Part shown: in pieces, positions 34,308 through 47,550 of the stretch
How the letters are laid out: each line of letters opens with the position of its first letter
How positions within the stretch are numbered: the stretch's first letter is position 1
Source: Bretschneidera sinensis
Lineage: Eukaryota; Streptophyta; Magnoliopsida; Brassicales; Akaniaceae
DNA: 64,000 nt
Direction of reading: 5' to 3'
Assembly (NCBI GenBank): GCA_023935145.1
Contig: CM043698.1
Coordinates: 84,941,001 to 85,005,000 of the forward strand
The notes under the pieces: generated by a model
Told to the model about the DNA's origin: nothing
The model's input: the letters and a program-made list of their open reading frames with translations, nothing else
Databases searched by the model: none
Program-made: the position numbers and the translations under genes

Positions 34308-35944
34308 AGTCACATATCAACACTCGTCACTAGGCTAATCACATTATATCGTTCTTCATTGGGCCAATCACATCATATTGTCCTTCATTGGGCCAACCAC
34401 ATTAAACATTTCATATGTATTTATATAGCACACTACCCTAATATTTTTCAACACACTTTTCATTTCACATTATGCATCTTATCATACTCACACCCCTTAG
34501 TGGGCAACCATCTCAAGCACACCCTTTAGTGTGCAACAATCTAAAACACACCTCTTGATGGGAATTGTTTCCATCACATTTCCAACCAGACCCATATTTT
34601 ATGAAAGCTTATAAAAATTCAACTTTTCTCATTTTCCTCAAATTCTTTGTTCAAGCAGAGCATAACAAGTAATTTTTGAATTTTCATCATAACGTAAAAC
34701 ATCAATTTATCACATTATTCATACTCAACATAGCATATATTTAATATATATATATATATATATATATATTAAATCCTCAAACCAGATGGAAGGAATAATA
34801 ATTACAGGATATGTGTAGAGAACCACTCACCTCGAAAACACATAAGAAGCTAGACTTAGTAAACTGAGGTGTTATTCCCCTCGTTTGTTCCCGCAACCAA
34901 AACGTGATAACAAATCTCGAATAAAAACCAACACTACCTCTAATTACTGATTCCATTATGCATGTATGCAACAAGACTTTTAAAACAAACTGACACGTTA
35001 ATTCATTACTAGGAATGGCAGTAACAAGAATGCACGATCAAGTATTCTCTTTGCTAACGTTTTCCATTTATTTGAGGTAGGAATCTAGTCTTTAATAAGT
35101 ATCTTATAACTTTCTCTTTTAAAAATAATTTAACTTATCCCTAAATTCTTCAAAAATTTCAGCAAAATCTCTTCTTTTTTGGGAGGGGGTCATTTCCCAA
35201 ACATACTCACTCTGCAACATGCTATTACCTAATCACCTGACCATTGACACTCAGTGTTATAAAATATAATTGGAAATAATCATTCTATAATATCTTCTCA
35301 CCGACTTGACTACTATTTTAGGGTACTACAATAAAATGTACTAAATCTATTTTTCCATGTCGTGGATAACTAATTCTAGTTACAAAAAATAATCATCATA
35401 AGTAAATACCTATCATTAATTTTCACTCTTTACTAATATCTACCCGTTGTTCTACTTAAAATGTATTTCATGCATTTTGTCTTAGTTCTATTCAACTAAA
35501 ACATTGGACTCTAAAGTACTCGATTATTCCAACCTTCTCTTAAGTTTTGACATCAAGCCTATCTCATCTATTAAACTACACTATCCAAAATAATATATAG
35601 GTATATATACCAAGGAAATTATCCCGAATATGACCAGTAAGCTTATGCACATCAATAATGAAAGCAATTCTTGGTGTAAAAGTAAATGAATAAATAATCT
35701 CTAAATTTTGAATATTGAATTCAATATATGATAATAAATATAGTCAAAGATAAAAGTAAGTCAAGAGATTTATAATTAATTTCAATTTAAAATTCTTTTT
35801 ATTCACCCAAGGTTTGACATGAAAGATCACTTAGTTAAGTTTTCCTCATGCTTTAGGTGAGAGTAATAGCACATACATCATTTGTTCAAATATGAGAACA
35901 AAGTGAAGCAAAATTTCAACCAAGAGTATCTGATACTTTCCAAT
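34308..35944. other. Remnant of the older long-LTR element hosting the solo LTR
   Basis: The first part has TTCATTGGGCCAATCACATC-type repeats (34350-34400) and TTAGTGGGCAACCATCTC variants, continuing the sequence interrupted at 31829. A (TA)n run is at 34746-34769 and GAACCACTCACCTCG follows. From ~35000 to 35944 the sequence is AT-rich without motifs I recognise; array sequence starts at ~35945. No coding frame is supported. Confidence 0.4.
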
Positions 35945-36297
35945 AGAAAAACAATAAATGAAAATTTAATTTAAGAAAAAATAACTTCTTTATACAAAAA
36001 GGGATATGTTGGAGATTCACCTATGAAGCACTTTTTCCATCATCCGAGTATTTGATGCATGTTGTCTCAAATCATTAAGATGCTGCATATTCTTCAACTA
36101 ATCTTACAAATGCACTAATCGAGTTTAGGTAAACTAACTATATTAAATCAACAAATTAATCTAGAGGGCACCAAACATCAGTGCGTTAGTTATATAATGA
36201 TGAATCAAAATTTTGTCTTATTGCAGTCAATTTCATAATTTAAATATGAAGTTCATCCTAAATTTGATTCAAACTTTTGGGATTAACACAACCAGAG
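35945..36297. repeat. Tandem array segment: part of unit 11
   Basis: It starts mid-unit at GAAAAACAATAAATGAAAATT and runs to CACAACCAGAG, where the LARD element begins. CAGAG (36293-36297) is the left target-site copy; the unit resumes at 60547. Because 18377 broke at a later unit position, this is a different unit from unit 10, so the intervening block is not a single simple insertion. Confidence 0.85.
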
Positions 36298-37586
36298 TGT
36301 AACGACCCATCCCCAGGTGGGCCTTACCCGATGAGGTATCATCACCGTTCAGCTCTTAGCACCCCAATCTATATGCAAACACACAAAATTTACAAGACAA
36401 CAATATTCTTTTCAAACGTCACAAAATTTCACAAGACAATTAATAGTACAATCAGTACACTTTTTAATACAACAACTAAGTCTTAAAATCCCACCGAAGG
36501 TATAAAAGAAAAGGGGAAACTTTCAAGTTAGTACCCCTAAGGTACATTTTTACAAAATTAGACTAACAAAAAACTTAAACTTTCAAAGAAACCCATGTAA
36601 CGACCTATCTCGAGTGGGCCGTACTCGGAACAGCTCCATTACCTTTTAGCACTAAGCACCTTGACTCAAGATGCAACTATATAATACTCATCAAGACTAC
36701 AAACATTCTATCAAACTTCACAAATTTATGAAATCATATTTGTTTTACACATCCAAACAATCTTTACAATACAAGAGAGTCAAAGATTTTACAATTTTCA
36801 GAAGACGCAAAAGAGAGAAAACTCCCCCATTTAAGTAAGCTTTGAAGACTTTCTTTTACAACGAATAAACCAATACTAAGGGATTAGACTCTTAACAAAA
36901 ACCCAAAAGACGAGGACACCGTAAACGAGAGCTTTATTTAAGACTTCCTTCAATTTTGACTGTCAAACTCCCGGTATCACCTAAAATATTAGAAAATAAA
37001 AGGGTGAGCTAAAAGCTCAGTGAGAAACACATTTCTAAAAGTAATCATTTTAAAAGTTTTGTTCTTTATTTTTCAAACCTTAAATTAATATTTATTTCTT
37101 TCTAAGTACAAGAAATAATATGACTTATAAGTATAAACTTTTTAGCTTACTTTTCTCATTTCTTGTTACTAACAGAGTAGCCATTATACGTATTCCTTAT
37201 TTCTTCAGTAATTAGAAAGTACGTAGTTCTTATCACTTCGCATATATTATATGATCAATCTCAAATATTTTCATACTACAATAATCAACATTTCATACTC
37301 TTTACTGAACCAAATACATTCAACACCATTCATTGGGTGAATCACATCACATACCCTTCACGAGCTAATTACAACAAGTGTCCTTTAATTGACTAATCAC
37401 AACGCATGTCCTTCTTGGACCAAACATCATTTGTACCTCTCAAAGGCCAATCAAAGTCATCAATTATGTACCAGTCATTCATTATGCAATGTGATGCAAT
37501 GCAACTTCACTTCTTTCATCACTTCAAAGTTCTTGCCTCTCATTGGGCTAATCATAAACAACAACGACATCTCCCATCATAAACAA

Positions 37587-37725
37587 TTTGGATCTCCTCC
37601 CTACCCCTTACCAGGTGGAGTCCTTACAATTAAGATCTCCTCCCTACCCCTTGCTGGGTGGAATCCTTACAATTAAACTAATAGGATCCCTTCCCTACCC
37701 CTTACTGGGTGGAGTCCTAACATTT
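37587..37725. repeat. Three-copy ~45-bp minisatellite
   Basis: Each copy has TCCCTACCCCTTNCNGGGTGG followed by AGTCCTTACAATTAA or a close variant. Confidence 0.8.
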
Positions 37726-37940
37726 ACATAATTATTCTATTAATTTCACGATATCAATAAAATTTCATAACATGTGTAAGGCATTCACAACATTATAATT
37801 TTTCATGTATAAGTTCAATAAATCAAATACATCGCAACATCTTTCAAACATATAAATTTCAACGTACTAGTCTTATTATGTGTCTTTCACTTCTTCAATC
37901 TTTTGTCTATAATAGTTATATATATAATTAATTTCTTACA

Positions 37941-37997
<57 letters not shown>

Positions 37998-38865
37998 TAA
38001 GCTTTTAATTTCATTTAATATACTCACACTTACTAGAAGTAAGGTGATACTCACATTGAAAAAAAAAATAGGTTTTATTCTCAAACCATTTCCTTACCCT
38101 TCGAGCGCTCTTCACGAGTACCTAAAGAAAATATTGTTTTAGGTCAACCACCAAGCCATTTTCGAATATACATCATCTAATCAAATCAAGAAACCAAGAA
38201 TATCAATTTATTCCATCAGGTCATCCTTAAGGGCTTAGGATTTGAAAAAACGATGAATTCAAAGTGTAAAATCCTAAAAACAAGTTTGCACAATCGACTA
38301 TGTTGAGGTTATGAACTCTCTGCCTCTTGCAAAGTTAACTATCCAATCCCACAGTCGATTGTGTTGAGACTTGGAGCTCTTTGTCCCTTGCACAGTCGAC
38401 TGTGACATCGTAACAACTGACTGTTCTAAGGTCCGAGCCTAGAAAATCCCACGAAAAATCCATTTTTTCTCTTTCAAAACCCTTTTGGTTCTTCTTAAAA
38501 CTTCAAATCCTTTTAAAATCAAATACTCCTAGGGTTCTAAGTCAAATCCAAACATTACCCATAACAAAAATCTCAATTTAAACTCCTCAAATCATTAAAC
38601 CTAGCTTAAAACCTTTTTAAAAACCTAAAACTTGATTTTCTTCAAATCTTTCCAATAAAACTTCAAATCATTGAATTTAAGAAGTCAAATTTCACCCAAA
38701 TAACTTATAAGAACTAAAATATGAGGGGATGGAACCTTACTTTATGATTTGCTTCTAAACATTACCAAGAACTCAAGAGAGAAGGGAAAGAATAAGGGGT
38801 TGCTAGAGAGTTCTAGAGAATGGGAGAGAAGGCTTAAAAAATGAAGAAGGAAAACCACTTTATCT

Positions 38866-38876
38866 CTTATATAGAC
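38866..38876 (-). promoter_or_regulatory. TATA box of the solo LTR at 36596-39131
   Basis: The minus strand reads GTCTATATAAG and is followed by a CT-rich leader typical of these LTRs. Confidence 0.55.
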
Positions 38877-39539
38877 TCCCACCAAGAGAAATAAAAGACC
38901 CTTTGTTTCTCACTTTAAAGTTTAGTCACAAAAACACCCCACTCCTTATCTTCTCCCAAACTTTTAAATCAACCCCAAAGTCTTAAATTCTGATATTTTA
39001 TCCCTCATAAAATAATTTATTTACAAATACTAAGTGCATAACAAATCAAAACATGGCAATTAAATTTTCTAAGCAAGAAAATTAATATAAAATAATAACA
39101 AGAATAATTAAAAGAAAGGTCGGGTTCTATAATCCAAAAGGTGATGATGTCTTGGACGAGGACCTTACTAAATTCTCTCAACTCTGATCACAAGTATTCT
39201 GGTACCTTCCTGAAATGTTATAAAAATAAAGAGGTGAGCTAAAAAGCATAATGATAAACACTTTACGAATAGTAATCATATTGGAGGAATCTATAATTTT
39301 TAATATAACAATAACATAAAAACTGTTAGGTTTACTAAGTACAAGCAATATAACTCTTGATTTTCCTCCAATTATTTATCTTAATTTCTTAGTTGGAAGA
39401 ACTAGCATTAATATAATAAGTTGATTATACCCTTTTAATAATGTTTGAACATACAACCTTTATCATACTACACATCACATGAAATCAATAATATAATGGA
39501 AACACTCATTTCAGTACTTTTGTATTATCACAAATAGCA

Positions 39540-39670
39540 TTAAGCCCATCACCGGGACCAACACATCACATGCCCCTTATGGGCTAATTGCAAAACCCAC
39601 CCTTCATGGGCCAATCACAAAACACGCCTCTAACACATGCCCATTATGGGCCAATCATCAAATGTCCATT
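39540..39670. repeat. Imperfect CATGGGCCAATCAC array in the LARD 3' LTR
   Basis: Several ~20-30 bp copies of CCCNTCATGGGCCAATCACAA. The homologous array in the 5' LTR is 58505-58650; relatives are at 20195-20300, 34330-34400 and 37330-37460. Each copy holds a CCAAT pentamer. Confidence 0.7.
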
Positions 39671-41051
39671 ATCCATGGAATAAATTTAATGAGATGCAAT
39701 GCAATGCATAATAATTTTTTTACTAATTTCATTTCCCCTCATTTGGCTCATCATATAATAACAGGGACATCTCCCCACATACCGATACATCTTAGCAACA
39801 ACATCGCAACATCAACATCAATTTCATTTTTGGCCTTACCAAACACTCTGTTTTGTTAGATGGATCATGAAATGGTTTATGCAATATGATATGCAAAACA
39901 TGATTCAACAACTTCTAATTTAAGCATTCATCAACCAATCATGTCACTAAACTTATAACATAAACAATCCTCAAACCCAATCAACAATCCACTATACTCA
40001 TAAAAGAAAAATCATCATTTAACCCAAACATCAATTTCTTTCATATAAGGTTATCCATCAGTTATTTCCATTTTAAAGGTATATATACACACCATCAATT
40101 ATCACACATGAAAACATCAAGCCATCTCTAATTTTAATTCTTATACAATCGATTCTTCACATATATATACATATATACATATAATTCTCATAATATGAAT
40201 CTTTACATTTCTATAATCATTTATATGTATAAACTGTTAAACTTTTCATTTTTATTATGCAATTTATAACGATTACTAAAAATAAGGTGAACCCATCTCT
40301 CGAATTAACTCTTAAATATGAGGTATCTTCTTATCTCTAAAACGATCCTCCACTACACCTAACGGATATAACAATCAACAAATCAACCAAGCCATCTTCA
40401 CATAGAGGAAAAAGAAGCTAGACTTTTAAATCACAACAAAACTCTCATTTTTATCTAAATATATTTTGTAAACCTTGTTCTTAAAGATTCAAATGAAAAG
40501 TAGTTTCCTTAAAACCATAAGATCGTGTTTTTTCTCAAAAATCTCATTAAATTGTTTTAAAAATGTTTAGGTTTAAAAAGTATAAAAATTTTATTGTTTT
40601 TGTATGAAAACAGGGTTCCATAGTTGATTGTCCTCACAATATGGGCTTTTTGCCCAGATGATAGTCCACTGTCTATTCTACACAGTCGACTGTCTACTGG
40701 GTTTCAGCATCTAAACCAATGAAAATCTTCATTTTTCTTCTCCAACGCCCCTTTTATTCATCATGAAACTCTTAAATCTTTTGAAACACAAGCTTTTGAG
40801 AGTTAAACATCAAATCTTTATATTACCCACAATAAAAATCAAACTCAAAACCTTCAATTCAACATATTTAGTCATAAATCCATTTTTCTCAAGAACTCTT
40901 TTATTATCAAATCTACTCTATTTACTTGTTCCCAAGTTCCACAAGTCCAAGTATAGAATAAATTCTAACACAAAACGGAACATATACATTAATAACATGT
41001 TAAAAAGAATTCTTGTGATTAAAATATTCGAATTCACAATACCGAGCTCCA

Positions 41052-41417
41052 TAATTCTCTCCCACTGATAAAAAATTCATCCCCAAAATTTCCCTGACCA
41101 AGATCCACTGAATAACAGGATTATTACTTTTCCTAAGTCTGATTCACAATCTCAAGTATTCTTCTCGAATTTTCTACCTTCAAAAAAATTGTCCTTATAA
41201 GGCTAAAGTTCCTATTCACCATCATCTTGAATTCTCTATCTATTGTTACCAACCCACTAATAAAATCGGAGTGATATAATTTACAACTTTAATAAAAAAT
41301 GTTCAGATTTGCTAGAAACCCCTTTTTTACTTAATAAGTAGTATTCGCTCTTTTATCAATTATTCCCCTTTAAGTTCAATCTTTTTCCTCCCTTTGATCT
41401 TCAGTTCACCCAACTAG
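41052..41417 (-). other. LARD interior, 3' part
   Basis: Non-coding sequence between the 3' LTR and the CACTA insertion. It begins with the purine tract (41064-41054 on the minus strand). It continues at 54277 after the CACTA element. Confidence 0.65.
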
Positions 41418-41800
41418 TACTGCAACATAACTCGCAGGCGCTGACATTTTTTTAGCGTATTTCAACGCTTTAAAGTACCATAATATATGATACCAACGCT
41501 TTAAACAAGCGCCAGATAAAGCACTGGTATGTGTGGTGTCGCAACACTAGAGCCGGCGCTTAACAATATGCATAATTTAGTGGTGCTTTAAAGTGCTAAT
41601 AGTTTGTAGTGCTTTGAAGCGCCACAATATATTGGCGCTTTGAAGCACCACAATATATTGGCACTTGAAAGCACCACATAATATTGGCGCTTTGAAGCAC
41701 CACAATACGAGAATATTGTGGCATTTTAAAGCGCCACAATATACCACATATTGACAATTTTTATGGCACTTTGAAGCGCCATAATACACCTGGCATATGT
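41418..41800. repeat. Left sub-terminal repeat region of the CACTA element
   Basis: At least eight copies of GGCGCTTTGAAGCACCACAATATA-like motifs (typed here as GCGCTTTGAAGCNCC) in both orientations between 41580 and 41790. These are the usual TNPA-type binding sites of CACTA elements. Confidence 0.8.
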
Positions 41801-41859
41801 TTTTGTACTATTTTGGGTTTAATATCAACACATACTGTATATATAATTAACCCTTGTTC

Positions 41860-41891
<32 letters not shown>

Positions 41892-42049
41892 CATCAAATC
41901 CATATAAATTCAAATATCAATACGAAAGTCATTTCATTCACACAAAAAACATTCATAGTGAACATGTAAATTCATACACAACCAAGTAATTGAATGAAGT
42001 CTAAATAAATATTTTAAGTATCGTTACACTTGAAATCAAATATGAGATC

Positions 42050-44420
42050 CTTCATTAACCAACCACTACAGTAAAGACTTGAGCTCATCCATTTGGGACT
42101 ACACACTGGTCATTTGATCACCATGCTTCGTCATTATTTCCTGAATCTGATGCTCATGTTTTTTATTGATTTCTTTTATTTGTCCTTTCAAATTATGTAT
42201 CTCTTCAACATAAGCTCCATTGTATCCCACACCATTTCTATTTGAGCTGAAAATCCAAACACGCCGGTGGGATTAACTCCAAACCCTTGACCTCGTGCAC
42301 ATCCAAAACTCTCTTCACCCATAAGTTATGTGAAGACTTCATTTTGTATTTGTAAATTGTTACTAGCATCAGAAGATCCCGAAACAGCAACAAGTTTAGC
42401 CACACGAGCTTCAACAGTCACCTACAATTAACAAATAACAAAAATAATAAACAAAATCCCCCAAATATTGAGTAGCTATTTGCTGCGAAAGTTTGCTGCG
42501 AAAGTTACATAAAACAAAAGCAACAAAAGTTAAGCAATTAGATTTTATAAAAAAAAGGTGCAGAGTTTCCCTTCTTTTTCCACAAAACCTCCTGTAAAAG
42601 AAGAACAAAAATACAATTCAAACAAAATAACCACAACCAGCTTTTGTATGTAATCGTTATTTTTTTTCATTTTCAAGTCTCATCACATCAAGTATCTGTT
42701 TGGCTGTCGTTTCTTATAAAAAAAATAAAGCTTAACTGGAAACAAAATGGAGTAATATTTTATCGAGCAAAGGAAACATATCTCTTGTGAATTGTTTGCC
42801 AACAAAATGGAGTAATATGAGAATGTTAAGCCTACATTATTTTTTCATGTGTTGTTAGGCTTCAAAACTTGCTCACAAACACTCCTTCAAAAGCATAAAT
42901 GATAAACAAACTTGCTACTACTCACAAGGGAAACCCAAATGATAACCATATTAAGTTAAAAAGAATACATAATAGATATCTAAACTGTTAAATCTCATTA
43001 ATATTGCTTAAGTTAGAACTTTCTATGTACAACTTACACAAAGCTTCATGGATAATATCACTAACTAAATAAACAATTTGCACAAGATAACTATTATAGA
43101 CTAATCCAAACAAGATAACCATATTTTTTGCTTTGCTATTTGTTAATACCAATAAAAATGATCCAAGAATAATTGATCTAAGAATTAAAATTCTCTAACT
43201 TCAAGTATTTGAGAACTAATTTTGTTGAACTTACCACAAATTTTCTTGATGCTTTACCAATAAAAGTTTCATCCTAGCGTTTATGGGTTTCAGTAAAAAA
43301 ACTCTACGCGCCCGAGCTTAGTTTCATGTTTCATCTCCTATCATTTATGAAAAGAGTTCAAACAATGACTCAATACGCTACATCTCAAACGAAAAATTGG
43401 ATAAATGAAGCAAATCAACTCACATATTCATCCCTTAGCAAAACTCTTTGATCTGGATGTGTAAGGACATTACTGTCTTTCATGTGCTGCTGTCCCTATC
43501 ATATATTATTTCTACAACAACCATAAATCAATTTGACTAATCAATCATTAAGAGAAAATAGAAACAATGAAAATTTAAATGAGCATAATTATGAAAAAAA
43601 AACAACCTCACTCTGCTCAGAAAACTAGTAGTTCACAAGTTTCCATTGGTCTTGATCTACTCCTTTTGGAACTTTATTTCTCAAAACTTGTTGCTTTATT
43701 TTGTTCCTTACGTGGTCCCTTTTAAGCACATACTTTTAGTCCTTCCATTTTTAACGATCATCCTCACTAATATTTTGTCAATCGTCTCAATCATAGGATA
43801 ATGAAACTTCATCTACCATAAAGAAAAAAAATAATATAAATAAGTATTTTTGGTGTTAAAGAGTATATGCTTGTACAACACCACAAAAAAGGAAGAAAAC
43901 GCCAAATTAAGTTGATGTTAATTACTCGAATCAACAAAACAAGGTCTTTTTTACAATTAGAAGGCACCTTCTTCCAATCCATGTAGCCAAGTGGACAAAG
44001 GTTCCCTCTCTTTGCAACTTTACCAAACCAGCTACTTAATATTTGCCCACCCTTTTTCACAGGTTGATTAAGTGCATTGAAGTGGATCACAATTTTCTCC
44101 CCATGTTCCAAGGACCACACTTGTGACGTTTGCATGACACTGTTTGCTTTCTCACCCTCCTTTGAGAATCTATACATTGAAAACATAAATTTTATAAATA
44201 TGATAACACTGTGATATCAAACTAGTTATAAAAAGTGTCTTATAATACAAAAATTACCAATTATCTTGTATTCTTCATTATCATTGTTTTTACTTTTTGT
44301 GATTATTGGCCTGGTCTCAAAATCAGTTTGAGAGTCATGATCATCTTCAAGTTAATACTCATGCTTATGTTTAACATCTTCTTGATATTATAAAGACCCA
44401 ACTGGAGATTGGTTCGACAT
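42050..44420 (-). pseudogene. CACTA TNPA-like gene (Transposase_24 family) remnant
   Basis: A minus-strand ATG at 44420 reads MSNQSPVGSL then an acidic segment (KHEYQLEDDHDSQTDFETRP). The frame at 44186-43809 has the family core GEKIVIHFNALNQPVKKGGQ, ILSSWFGKVAKRGNLCPLGY and MDWKKVPSNCKKDLV, which I recognise from plant CACTA TNPA/Transposase_24 proteins that bind the sub-terminal repeats. The region near 42340-42060 reads GQGFGVNPTGVFG-like sequence followed by a probable coiled coil, matching the usual C-terminal exon. Intron positions were not resolved and several frames are broken. Confidence 0.6.
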
Positions 44421-44429
44421 AGTAGCTCT

Positions 44430-46020
44430 GAGGGAGAAAGAGGTTTTGACCTAAATATGTTGTTGAAATCTGTATACATAAAAATATAAACATGCTTATG
44501 TCTTTCAAAAAAGAGATGTCAAAGAGCTATACAGATGAGATTAAAAGAGTAATAAATGAGGTGAACAGCAAAATACCATGGAGGTCAAAGAATTCCAAAT
44601 AATTTTCACCCAGAATTTTAGAGAATATTCAAACTAGAAAATGCTTTATCACTTATTCTAACTAGAAAAGGCGAAAAAAGATCACTAGATCACAACTATG
44701 AAAAAAGAACTATACTAGAAATTGATTAACTAACTCCATTCTCAAAACAAATTGGACAATGAGAATAACAAATTCCCCCTAGTTTGTATGATGTCCCACT
44801 GACCATATCCTATAAAGACACTGGAATTTTCATCCATGCTATCAAAAATATCCATTTATGCTAATAACTATGATTATGTAAATTCCAGTAATATGATGAT
44901 TATGCTCAAGGCATATGTTGCTTTGTACTGCTACTATTGCATACCATACATGTCAAGAACAACAACATGAAACAGTATTATCAAAACAACAATTTCAGCC
45001 TAAAATTTTTGTTCAACAGAACAAAGTCACAGACACGCAAATTACTCATATAATTTCATGAAGGTAAAATGTTTCGGCTTTAGGTTTCTTTCACCTAGCA
45101 CCCTAGCTATACTTGTTCACAACTGCTGGCTTTCTAAGCAGATTGCTTTCTAAATAAGTACATATACTAAGATGTCGTTCTAACATTTTTTACTATGCTC
45201 AGATAGATCAAATTACTTTTGCATAACATCGTAATTTCACACACATCGTCAGTACTTCACTAGATAGAAGATATGTTTTCTTAAGCAACTAGAAGCATGC
45301 ATATTTCTCAAACTGATTAGGTACAGTCTAGAACCATCATCCTTATTGTAAATTTATCCTCAAAGGAAGAAAGTTTACATCCTCATGGTGATCTTTTACA
45401 AGATGATAATAGAAAACAAGTACTCCATAAATAATTTCACTAACTGAATGGATAAGAAATAATCAAAATGCTATCCCTAGACATATTTGATGTCTTTGGT
45501 TATCTTTTATTAGTTGCATCTTGGTTGCCACTTGCCACTACTTAGTAATTAGGGTGGAGAGTAGATATAGGAAGTTTATAGTATAGGCTATACATCACAT
45601 GCATAATATTACTTTTTCCATGAAATCAGTTATCATTTCTTCACAAAAATCTACTTCTTTCCACCATATTGAAAAGCTAGAGAACATCACAAGAGAACTA
45701 GGCAACCATACTAAGAATAACTCCTCATTCCACACTCCTAGGAAACACCTCATTTTTATAAGATTCAATTGAGACTCAACTGCAAGAAAAAAAAAATCCT
45801 ACTAGTATTTTTGGGCTTTTGATCATAAGTTACACCTTAAAAAGCTTGAAACTAACAACAAAATCGAGTGACAGAGCAATCATCTAGTTATCTTCTTGTT
45901 AATCATGCTTTTATATGAATCTCAAATTAATAAAACCTAAAAACTAAATCATTAAATAGAAGCGCTTATATAGATTAATAAACAAGCTATAATAACAAAG
46001 AGGATATATCATTTTCACCT
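44430..46020. other. CACTA internal sequence without recognisable coding
   Basis: AT-rich, no frame or domain I recognise; presumably the spacer or introns between TNP2 and TNPA. Confidence 0.4.
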
Positions 46021-46225
46021 CTGTGCAGGTACTGGTATAAGGGATGGTGCAGCAACCCCTGTGCAGGGGATGGTGTAGTAGTCCCTGAGCAGGTGATTGT
46101 GCTACAGCCCCTATGCAGGGGATGGTGCAGCAGTCCCTGTGCAGTTGATTGTGCTACAGGCCCTGTGCAGGTGTTGGTGCTGGTGCAGCAACCCCTGTGC
46201 AGGGACTGAAGCCCATTTGCAGGTG
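46021..46225. repeat. GC-rich minisatellite in the CACTA element
   Basis: Repeats of GGTGCAGCANCCCCTGTGCA (~27 bp) within a higher ~53-bp unit, four to six copies. It lies between the TNP2 and TNPA remnants. The 99-codon minus frame through it is low-complexity and is not called as a gene. Confidence 0.75.
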
Positions 46226-46389
46226 TGAAGAAATCATACGGATGACAAAATTCAGCAAAAACATCAAGATAGGTAAGAATTAACATTCAAGATTACTTAA
46301 AAAAAACTCATTCACTCCACTAAGCATCAAATCTCAAACTAGTTTAAAATATGAAGTGAAAGAGACAAAGGGAAGAATACTATAGGTAA

Positions 46390-47105
46390 TCAATTGAACC
46401 AAAAAAATACATTAAAGATTGCTATCTTCATCAATGTCCACCCTAGCACAATTTGAGATACAATCTAATTGATCGTCTACCACTACATTAGAAGGCATGC
46501 GCTGATTGTAAGTGTCATCATTCTCTTCTTGCGTTTTTTCCCCATTTCGTATAAGTCCCTTGGCTTTGTGATTACAATATGATACCCTTCCTTTCTTGTT
46601 GCACATAAAACACTTGTTTCACTTTAGATGATATAATGTATGGGTCATTCTTCAATAACTAACCAGTGTGTATGAACCTAGACAAGTTCACGAGAATGCA
46701 CCCACTTGCATCTTTCTTCAAACCCCTAGCTGAATTAATATCCACCCAATCATAATTGAACAACACAATCTTAAACACCCCATAGTAATCCAACTCAATG
46801 ATATCTTTGAGCACACCATAGTACGTTTGCTCCTCAGCTTCAACCATAACTCCCGAATTTTGAGATCATCTAAACTTCTCACGATCCTTTGTGTGGAATT
46901 TAAAGCCATTGATGTTGAATCCATTAAATTTCTTAACAACATTATTCGGATCTCGAGCAAAGACAATTATTTCATCTGAATAATTGTTTTTCACCATCCA
47001 TGGCACCTAACCATATACAAACAATTAATATGAGACAACATCAGTCAATGTTTTATTGAACACACTTCTAACATTCAAAGACAATTTATATTATGCCTAA
47101 CCTAT
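46390..47105 (-). pseudogene. CACTA TNP2 transposase, C-terminal part
   Basis: Minus-strand reading just left of the gypsy insertion: YSDEIIVFARDPNNVVKKFN, GFNINGFKFHTKDREKFR, then EAEEQTYYGVLKDIIELDYY, FNYDWVDINSARG and KQVFYVQQE. These are the conserved C-terminal DUF4216-type blocks of TNP2 transposases. Stops (for example near 46860 and 46663) and frame changes break it. It continues the protein interrupted at 52304. Confidence 0.75.
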
Positions 47106-47267
47106 TGATGAGTCTTAAATATTGCATATTTTAGACCCTTAACTTATATTTGTTATGCTCTTAGTTAGTAGTATTTCACTTTATTTTACGTCTTTCTTGT
47201 GTTTTGTGTATTTTTACAGGTTTGTGGAGAAAATAAAGCATTTCAAGAGATGTGAAGCTTTTGGAGA

Positions 47268-47495
47268 CATTGCGATCGATCGCACGAGATATGCGATCGA
47301 GCGCACCTGCGCTCGAGCGCACCTGCCTACGAACGAGCGCATGGTCAACATCCCACATCGAAATATAAGTTCAGTGCATCTGCGATCGATCGTAGCAGAC
47401 ATGCGATCGAGCGCACATGAGATCGTGCGTACAAGACATGCGATCGATCGTACCTGCGATCGATCGCACCACACTGCGATCGAGCGCACACGGGC
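47268..47495 (+). repeat. Cluster of GCGATCGATCGC palindromes upstream of the TATA box
   Basis: About nine copies of GCGATCGATCGCAC, GCGATCGAGCGCAC or GCGATCGATCGTAC at ~20-45 bp spacing, ending ~47 bp upstream of the TATA box. Very CpG-dense compared with the surrounding AT-rich LTR. Repeated at 51505-51735. Confidence 0.85.
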
Positions 47496-47541
47496 AGTAT
47501 CCCACATCGAATCTGCAACCCATATTGCTCCGGGTCTTCCC

Positions 47542-47550
47542 CTATATAAA
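47542..47550 (+). promoter_or_regulatory. TATA box of the Athila-like LTR
   Basis: CTATATAAA, conserved in the 3' LTR near 51783. Confidence 0.65.

Larger units (their letters stand above)
36596..39131 (-). mobile_element. Solo long LTR (2.5 kb) inside the LARD 3' LTR
   Basis: It starts TGTAACGACCTATCTCGAG and ends GGGTTCTATA. Flanks ACCCA (36591-36595) and ATCCA (39132-39136) fit a 5-bp duplication. It contains AAAAGCTCAGTGAG near 37013, a three-copy ~45-bp minisatellite (37587-37725), a (TA)n run (37945-37995), CACAGTCGACTGTG near 38391 and a minus-strand TATA box (GTCTATATAAG, 38876-38866). It is related to but distinct from the host LTR. Confidence 0.8.
36298..41051 (-). repeat. 3' LTR of the LARD element, split by a solo LTR
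   Basis: 36298-36595 and 39132-41051 align in order with 57807-60546. Relative to the 5' LTR it lacks ~370 bp that hold the TATA box and CT-rich leader (corresponding to ~60020-60390). It ends ACCGAGCTCCA where the 5' LTR has CCAGGCTCTACA. Confidence 0.8.

Noticed and set aside
18378..35944. The whole block as one simple retrotransposon inserted in the array
   Set aside because: The array resumes at a different unit position than where it broke, and no matching target duplication was found, so several events or a deletion are needed.
37887..38142. Frames through the (TA)n run (Tyr-Ile repeats)
   Set aside because: Produced by the dinucleotide repeat.
45987..46286. A 99-codon minus frame in the CACTA minisatellite
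   Set aside because: Low-complexity translation of a tandem repeat without domain support.
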